Part shown: piece by piece, positions 19,586 through 23,020 of the stretch | Numbering within the stretch: position 1 is the first letter of the stretch | Layout of the letters: each line of letters begins with the position of its first letter | Source: an uncultured Actinobaculum sp. | Lineage (GTDB): Bacteria > Actinomycetota > Actinomycetes > Actinomycetales > Actinomycetaceae | Assembly (NCBI GenBank): GCA_938020505.1 | Contig: CALIHR010000001.1 | Coordinates: 1 to 23,020 of the forward strand | Length of the DNA stretch: 23,020 bases | Direction of reading: 5' to 3' | The notes under the pieces: generated by a model | The model's input: the letters and a program-made list of their open reading frames with translations, nothing else | Databases searched by the model: none | Told to the model about the DNA's origin: nothing | Program-made: the position numbers and the translations under genes

Positions 19586-19713
19586 AGACATCGGATCGCG
19601 AAAGCCCCGGGCTCCAACTATTGCCGCTGCGAGCGGCCTTCGCGCCGACTGGCGCTCTCAGGTCCGGTGTCGTTCATGGAGAGGGCCGCTTCTATGCGGC
19701 CCTCTCTTAATTT
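19586..19713 (+). ncRNA. Candidate ~125-nt structured small RNA (or long leader of the DUF47-pit operon)
   Basis: Between a promoter and a terminator lie serial hairpins: GCCGCT/AGCGGC (19623-19637, 3-nt loop), GCGCC/GGCGC (19642-19655, 4-nt loop) and the terminator stem (19679-19706). The first 35 nt are mostly unpaired. I do not recognise a known RNA class. A CAGGTCCGG stretch recalls SRP RNA, but the rest does not fit. The next gene starts 360 bp later, so an independent small RNA is preferred over an attenuated leader, though both remain open. Confidence 0.5.
19679..19713 (+). terminator. Perfect rho-independent terminator
   Basis: GAGAGGGCCGC (19679-19689) pairs perfectly over 11 bp with GCGGCCCTCTC (19696-19706) around a 6-nt TTCTAT loop and is followed by TTAATTTG. 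No annotated gene ends before it on the plus strand, which is what points to a small RNA. Confidence 0.8.
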
Positions 19714-20071
19714 GCTCTTCCCACGATTGACGACGGAGACGCTCGGGACGATGCAGCCACCCGATTGACGGGACATGCGCCTGCTTGTCAGCGCATGCGC
19801 CCCGCTTGCATGGATATGCCCCGCGACGCGCGGGACCCCATCCGCACGGCACGGAGCCGTCCAGAAACCGCCGGCCCCCGCTCCGCGACGCGCGGAACCT
19901 CAGGCTCTGCACATAGAACTTTTCCGACATACCAAGCCTAAAACTCTCGAATGTCCCAGCCCTTCCCACCGCATTGTCCGCTCGCATTAGTCAGCAGTGC
20001 CCAATGTGTCTTATTCTGAACATTGGACCGCGTCCATACGAATGCGGCACAGGCGAATTCAGGAGATCCCA
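19714..20071 (+). promoter_or_regulatory. Leader region of the DUF47-pit operon
   Basis: No gene is seen. Two identical 13-bp dyads CCGCGACGCGCGG lie at 19821-19833 and 19883-19895, 62 bp apart. A loose ~20-bp repeat starting CATGCGCC occurs at 19774 and 19794. TTAGTC and TTATTC near 19986-20015 may be a weak promoter. AGGAG at 20061-20065 is the ribosome site for the GTG at 20072. Confidence 0.4.
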
Positions 20072-20692
20072 GTGTCCCCAAAGTTCAAGAAGACCGATAC
20101 GCTGTTTCAGCTACTCGCGGCTCAAGCTTCCTTCCTGGTGACGGCTGTCGACAGACTCTCGGACGTCATCAACGCGTCTCCGGCGGACCGGTCGTCGTTG
20201 CAGCAGAAACTGCACGAAGCCGAGCAAGGCGCGGACGAAGCGTGCCACTCGGTCTTGAAGCTCATCAACCAGTCGTTCGTCCTCCCTTTTGACAGGGAGG
20301 ATTTGTATTCGCTTGCAGACGATTTGGACGACGTCGTCGACCTCATCGACGAAGCCGGAGACAACATCGTCCTCTACAAGCCGCTGACGCTTCCCGACGG
20401 CGCGAAAACGCAGGTTGAGCTGCTCCAGAAGTGCGCGCAGCTGACCCAGAGCCACATCGGCAACCTCGCCTCGATCAACGAGAACATCCGCGAATACTGG
20501 GTGACTCTCAACGAAATCGAGAACCAGGGCGACAAACTCTACCGGTCGATGATCGCCGAGCTTTTCAACGGCGGGACCGACGCCCTCGAAGTGCTCAAAA
20601 TCAAGGCCGTTCTCGACGCCCTCGAGGGCGCCTTGGACGCATTCGAAGACCTCTCGTCGACGGTGGAGTCGATCGCCATAAAGGAGTCCTGA
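20072..20692 (+). CDS. DUF47 (PhoU-like) Pit accessory protein
   Basis: A 206-residue, almost entirely helical and acidic protein with the DUF47 hallmarks DREDLYSLADDLDDVVDLID and a C-terminal ALEGALDAFEDL segment. The family resembles PhoU and is usually encoded beside Pit transporters, where it is thought to regulate low-affinity phosphate uptake from the cytosolic side. The GTG at 20072 is chosen because AGGAG lies 6 nt before it; the frame extends 25 codons upstream without a ribosome site or homology. The pit ATG follows 3 bp after this stop, and its ribosome site lies in the last codons here, so the two are cotranscribed and probably coupled. Confidence 0.93.
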   Translation: MSPKFKKTDTLFQLLAAQASFLVTAVDRLSDVINASPADRSSLQQKLHEAEQGADEACHSVLKLINQSFVLPFDREDLYSLADDLDDVVDLIDEAGDNIVLYKPLTLPDGAKTQVELLQKCAQLTQSHIGNLASINENIREYWVTLNEIENQGDKLYRSMIAELFNGGTDALEVLKIKAVLDALEGALDAFEDLSSTVESIAIKES

Positions 20693-20695
20693 CAC

Positions 20696-21709
20696 ATGGA
20701 GGGCACCCTCGCTTTAGTTTCAATCATCGTTGTGGTCGCCCTGATCTTCGACTTCACCAACGGCTTCCACGACGCCGCCAACGCGATAGCCACCGCCGTC
20801 GCCACCCGCGCTCTGACTCCCAGACGGGCGCTCGAAATGGCCGCGGTCATGAACTTCGTCGGAGCGCTTCTGGGTCAAGAAGTGGCGAAGACGATCGGGG
20901 ACGGAATCGTCGAGATTTCGCCCGACGCCGGAAAGGTCGGCCTCATCTTGGTGCTGGGCGCCCTCATAGGCGCCATCGCATGGAACCTCGTCACGTGGTG
21001 GTTCGGCCTGCCGTCGTCGTCCTCCCACGCGCTCATCGGCTCCCTCGCCGGGGCCGGCTTGGCCGTGTCTTTCGCGGTTCACTGGGGCGTCATCTTCGAC
21101 AAGGTCATCATCCCGATGATCGTCTCCCCCCTCGTCGGCTTCACGATCGCCTACGTGCTGATGAAGCTGTTGCTGATGGCGATGGCCAAGGCCGCCTATC
21201 GGAAGACCATGCGCGGATTCCGCTACGCCCAGCGCCTTTCCTCGGCGGCCATCGCGCTGGGCCACGGCCTCCAGGACGCGCAAAAGACGATGGGCGTCAT
21301 CGTCATCGCGCTCACCGCGGGCGGCTGCCACACGTCCACCAACGCGGACATTCCCCTGTGGGTCATTCTCTCCGCGGCGACCGCGATCTCCCTCGGCACG
21401 TACTCGGGGGGGATGCGCATCATGAAGACTCTGGGGTCGAAGATCATCGACCTCGACCCCGCGCGAGGATTCGTCGCCGAGTCGGTTTCGGCCAGCGTTC
21501 TCTACACCACCGCGTTTGTCTGGCATGCGCCCATCTCGACGACGCACACGGTCACCGCCTCGATCATGGGCGTGGGCGCGACGAAGCGGCGCTCGGCCGT
21601 GCGCTGGGGCATAGCCAGCAATATCGTCACGGCCTGGGTGCTGACCTTCCCCGCGGCGGGCTTGGTCGGTTTCGTGGCGACGTGGCTGATCCAGGCTGTG
21701 GCCGTCTGA
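20696..21709 (+). CDS. pit: PiT-family inorganic phosphate transporter
   Basis: A 337-residue membrane protein with both PiT signatures, FDFTNGFHDAANAIAT (18-33) and GHGLQDAQKTMG (189-200). Each sits at the start of one half of the inverted-repeat fold, followed by GLPSSSSHALIGSL (104-117) and the matching APISTTHTVTASIMG (about 280-294). About ten spans are visible. Such proteins import metal-phosphate complexes with protons (or sodium) across the cytoplasmic membrane. The length is that of short bacterial Pit proteins lacking a big central loop. AAGGAG 9 nt before the ATG overlaps the DUF47 end. The stop is followed almost at once by a 20-bp repeat array. Confidence 0.96.
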   Translation: MEGTLALVSIIVVVALIFDFTNGFHDAANAIATAVATRALTPRRALEMAAVMNFVGALLGQEVAKTIGDGIVEISPDAGKVGLILVLGALIGAIAWNLVTWWFGLPSSSSHALIGSLAGAGLAVSFAVHWGVIFDKVIIPMIVSPLVGFTIAYVLMKLLLMAMAKAAYRKTMRGFRYAQRLSSAAIALGHGLQDAQKTMGVIVIALTAGGCHTSTNADIPLWVILSAATAISLGTYSGGMRIMKTLGSKIIDLDPARGFVAESVSASVLYTTAFVWHAPISTTHTVTASIMGVGATKRRSAVRWGIASNIVTAWVLTFPAAGLVGFVATWLIQAVAV

Positions 21710-21716
21710 CGGTCTG

Positions 21717-21732
21717 GCCGCCTGCGGGCGGC
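21717..21732 (+). terminator. Small GC hairpin after pit
   Basis: GCCGCC (21717-21722) pairs with GGCGGC (21727-21732) over a 4-nt loop, 8 bp after the pit stop, followed by TGTTG. It is short, and its position at the start of the repeat array makes the call tentative. Confidence 0.35.
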
Positions 21733-21862
21733 TGTTGCCGGTCAGGGCCGGCGTCGCTGGCTCAGGCCGTCTGTTGCTTGCCTTAGCCGTCTGTTACTCG
21801 CTCTGGCCTCCTGCTGCCGGCCTTAGCCGCCTGTTGCTGGCTAGCTCTCCGATTGTTGCGTG
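21723..21862. repeat. 20-bp tandem array, seven units, downstream of pit
   Basis: Units start at 21723, 21743, 21763, 21783, 21803, 21823 and 21843 with an exact 20-bp period. Clear members are CAGGCCGTCTGTTGCTTGCC, TTAGCCGTCTGTTACTCGCT, CTGGCCTCCTGCTGCCGGCC and TTAGCCGCCTGTTGCTGGCT; the outer units are more decayed. The core GGCCGTCTG also occurs over the pit stop codon (21699-21707). The rest of the gap (21863-22181) is similar CTGACTYGCT-type low-complexity sequence with no gene, ending with the ribosome site AGAGGAG of the lipoprotein gene. Confidence 0.8.
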
Positions 21863-22181
21863 TTTAGTCAGCCAACTTGCCGCCAGCTCGTTCTGGCCGG
21901 GGCCCTGACTTGCTGCCAGCTCTCGCCCACTCTGACTCGCTCTGGTCGGCTCTGACTTGCCACTGCTGGCTCCGACCAGACACTGCCGACGCCGGCCTAG
22001 TGCCGACTCTCCGGCTATTGCTGGGGCTTCACCCTCATTCTTGGACGGCTCTCGCGCTTTTGGACGGCCCCTCTGCTAGGCAGTTCTAGGCGTTAGGCTG
22101 GTGTTTGCACGGTCGGCTTGCATGGGTTTGCCCGTCGGCTTCGATTGTCTGTTCCTTTCTGGGAGTTAGAGGAGATTCAAT

Positions 22182-22874
22182 ATGGTTGTTCGGACGAGAC
22201 GTCTTCCGCGTTTTCTTGCGTCTCTCGTGGGACTCGTCGCTTTGCTTCTGTCCGGGTGCAAGATCGACGGGACGGTCGAGTTCCAGGCCGACGGCCGAGC
22301 GAAAATCGATCTGACCTTCGAAGACTCCGACGGCACAATGACCAAAATCCATCAAACATGCGAAGCCTTTCGCGTCATGTTTCTAGGGCATATTAAGTTT
22401 GTAAGAAACCCGAAAATTGAGGATGTCACGCCTCCGGGGGGACACACGACGTGCAGGGTGACCTCAAACGAACCATTCGTCGGAGGATTTGGTTTTAAGG
22501 AAAACAAAGACACGTACTCTTTCGTTCTTCCTGATCTGCACGAAGACACCAGTGTTTTCAATAAATTTCAAGTGCGGATTGTGGTGACGATGCCGGGGAA
22601 GGTCATCAAAGCCAGCGACGGTGAAATCAGCGGGAACAAGGTCATCGTCGATTCCTTCGACTTTGCCAGCCGCGGCATTTCTATTACGGCGCAAAAAGGG
22701 CAAGGCCCCTCTGCCGACAAGTCTGCCGGTCCCTCAAATAGGAGGCCCGGGGTGTCGTCGTCGGGTTCTGGTGGGTTTCCTGTGTGGGGGTGGGTCGGCG
22801 TCGGTGCGGGGGCCATAGCCGTTGTCGCGGTTGTCGCGTTTGCGGCTGGGCGCAGGAGGCGCACCGACAACTAG
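22182..22874 (+). CDS. LppM-like lipoprotein with C-terminal membrane anchor
   Basis: A 230-residue exported protein. It has a basic N-terminus, a hydrophobic stretch and the lipobox LLSGC with Cys26 as the acylation site. KIDGTVEFQADGRAKIDLTFE follows directly, the start of the beta-rich LppM domain of mycobacterial lipoproteins. A Ser/Gly/Pro-rich linker (about 172-198), a second span (200-223) and a RRRR stop-transfer tail complete it, so the domain is tethered outside at both ends. The ATG has AGAGGAG upstream. LppM of M. tuberculosis affects phagocyte entry, but a general role in this family is unknown. The gene is monocistronic in the window and less GC-rich (22320-22640) than its neighbours. 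Confidence 0.8.
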   Translation: MVVRTRRLPRFLASLVGLVALLLSGCKIDGTVEFQADGRAKIDLTFEDSDGTMTKIHQTCEAFRVMFLGHIKFVRNPKIEDVTPPGGHTTCRVTSNEPFVGGFGFKENKDTYSFVLPDLHEDTSVFNKFQVRIVVTMPGKVIKASDGEISGNKVIVDSFDFASRGISITAQKGQGPSADKSAGPSNRRPGVSSSGSGGFPVWGWVGVGAGAIAVVAVVAFAAGRRRRTDN

Positions 22875-22896
22875 GGCTTGCCTATCGGGCGAGCCC
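22874..22896 (+). terminator. Hairpin starting at the lipoprotein stop codon
   Basis: GGGCTTGCC (22874-22882) pairs with GGCGAGCCC (22888-22896) with one wobble and a 5-nt loop, beginning on the last base of the TAG. No T-run follows. Bases 22897-23020 hold no recognisable feature. Confidence 0.5.
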
Positions 22897-23020
22897 GGGA
22901 GCGTCCGCCGTCCTGCAAGGACTTCCTCTTCGGGATCGGAGCTCGTGGCCACATTGACGCGCCGAAGTCTCGAAGGCACGGAGCGGGCGGGTGCGGGGAG
23001 CCGGTTGGCTTTCTGCACCC

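Noticed and set aside
19586..19713. SRP (4.5S) RNA or tRNA
   Set aside because: CAGGTCCGG recalls SRP RNA but the GGAA loop and flanking helix are absent; no T-arm or CCA end fits a tRNA.
19997..20071. 25-codon N-terminal extension of the DUF47 protein
   Set aside because: No ribosome site precedes the earlier start; AGGAG 6 nt before GTG 20072 and the family's usual N-terminus support the shorter protein.

Overview
The window looks like a high-GC actinobacterium, probably of the Actinomycetaceae type. Supporting points are the G/C-rich third codon positions, frequent GTG and TTG starts, a ClpC-type unfoldase, a DUF2516 membrane protein next to dtd and ygfZ, a nitrobindin-like gene coupled to ygfZ, and an LppM-type lipoprotein. 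The family assignment is inference from gene content; no marker RNA is present.

Left region (1-10181, all minus strand). This is an accessory sugar/polyol-phosphate island. In transcription order it holds an RpiB/DerI-like sugar-phosphate isomerase, an unrecognised polytopic membrane protein, an AraL/NagD-type HAD phosphatase, an FGGY kinase of unknown specificity, an AraM-type sn-glycerol-1-phosphate dehydrogenase, L-ribulokinase (araB), L-ribulose-5-phosphate 4-epimerase (araD) and a GpsA-like dehydrogenase cut by the window edge. A DeoR-family regulator lies upstream. The set resembles the Bacillus ara genes (araB, D, L, M), but arabinose isomerase and any recognisable ABC, PTS or MFS transporter are absent from the window. 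The route and substrate are therefore not those of a standard arabinose operon. The membrane protein is the best candidate for uptake.

Middle (10182-12214). A cyclase-family (kynurenine-formamidase-like) hydrolase is read to the right from a region shared with the DeoR gene. It faces clpC across about 970 bp containing several strong hairpins, including a 63-bp AT-rich palindrome that could terminate from both sides.

Right (12215-23020). On the minus strand lie a six-TM-or-more membrane protein, a nitrobindin-like protein, ygfZ (with end-to-end overlaps), a DUF2516 protein, dtd and clpC. On the plus strand lie a candidate small RNA (promoter, serial hairpins, terminator), a DUF47 protein with a Pit phosphate transporter, and an LppM-like lipoprotein.

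The most unusual property of the window is that most intergenic gaps and several gene ends carry their own private, degenerate short tandem repeat (period about 15-65 bp). These often straddle a stop codon or run from one reading frame into the next gene. The clearest are eight 27-bp units crossing the ygfZ/DUF2516 junction, seven 20-bp units after pit, and four 30-bp units crossing the DUF2516 stop.
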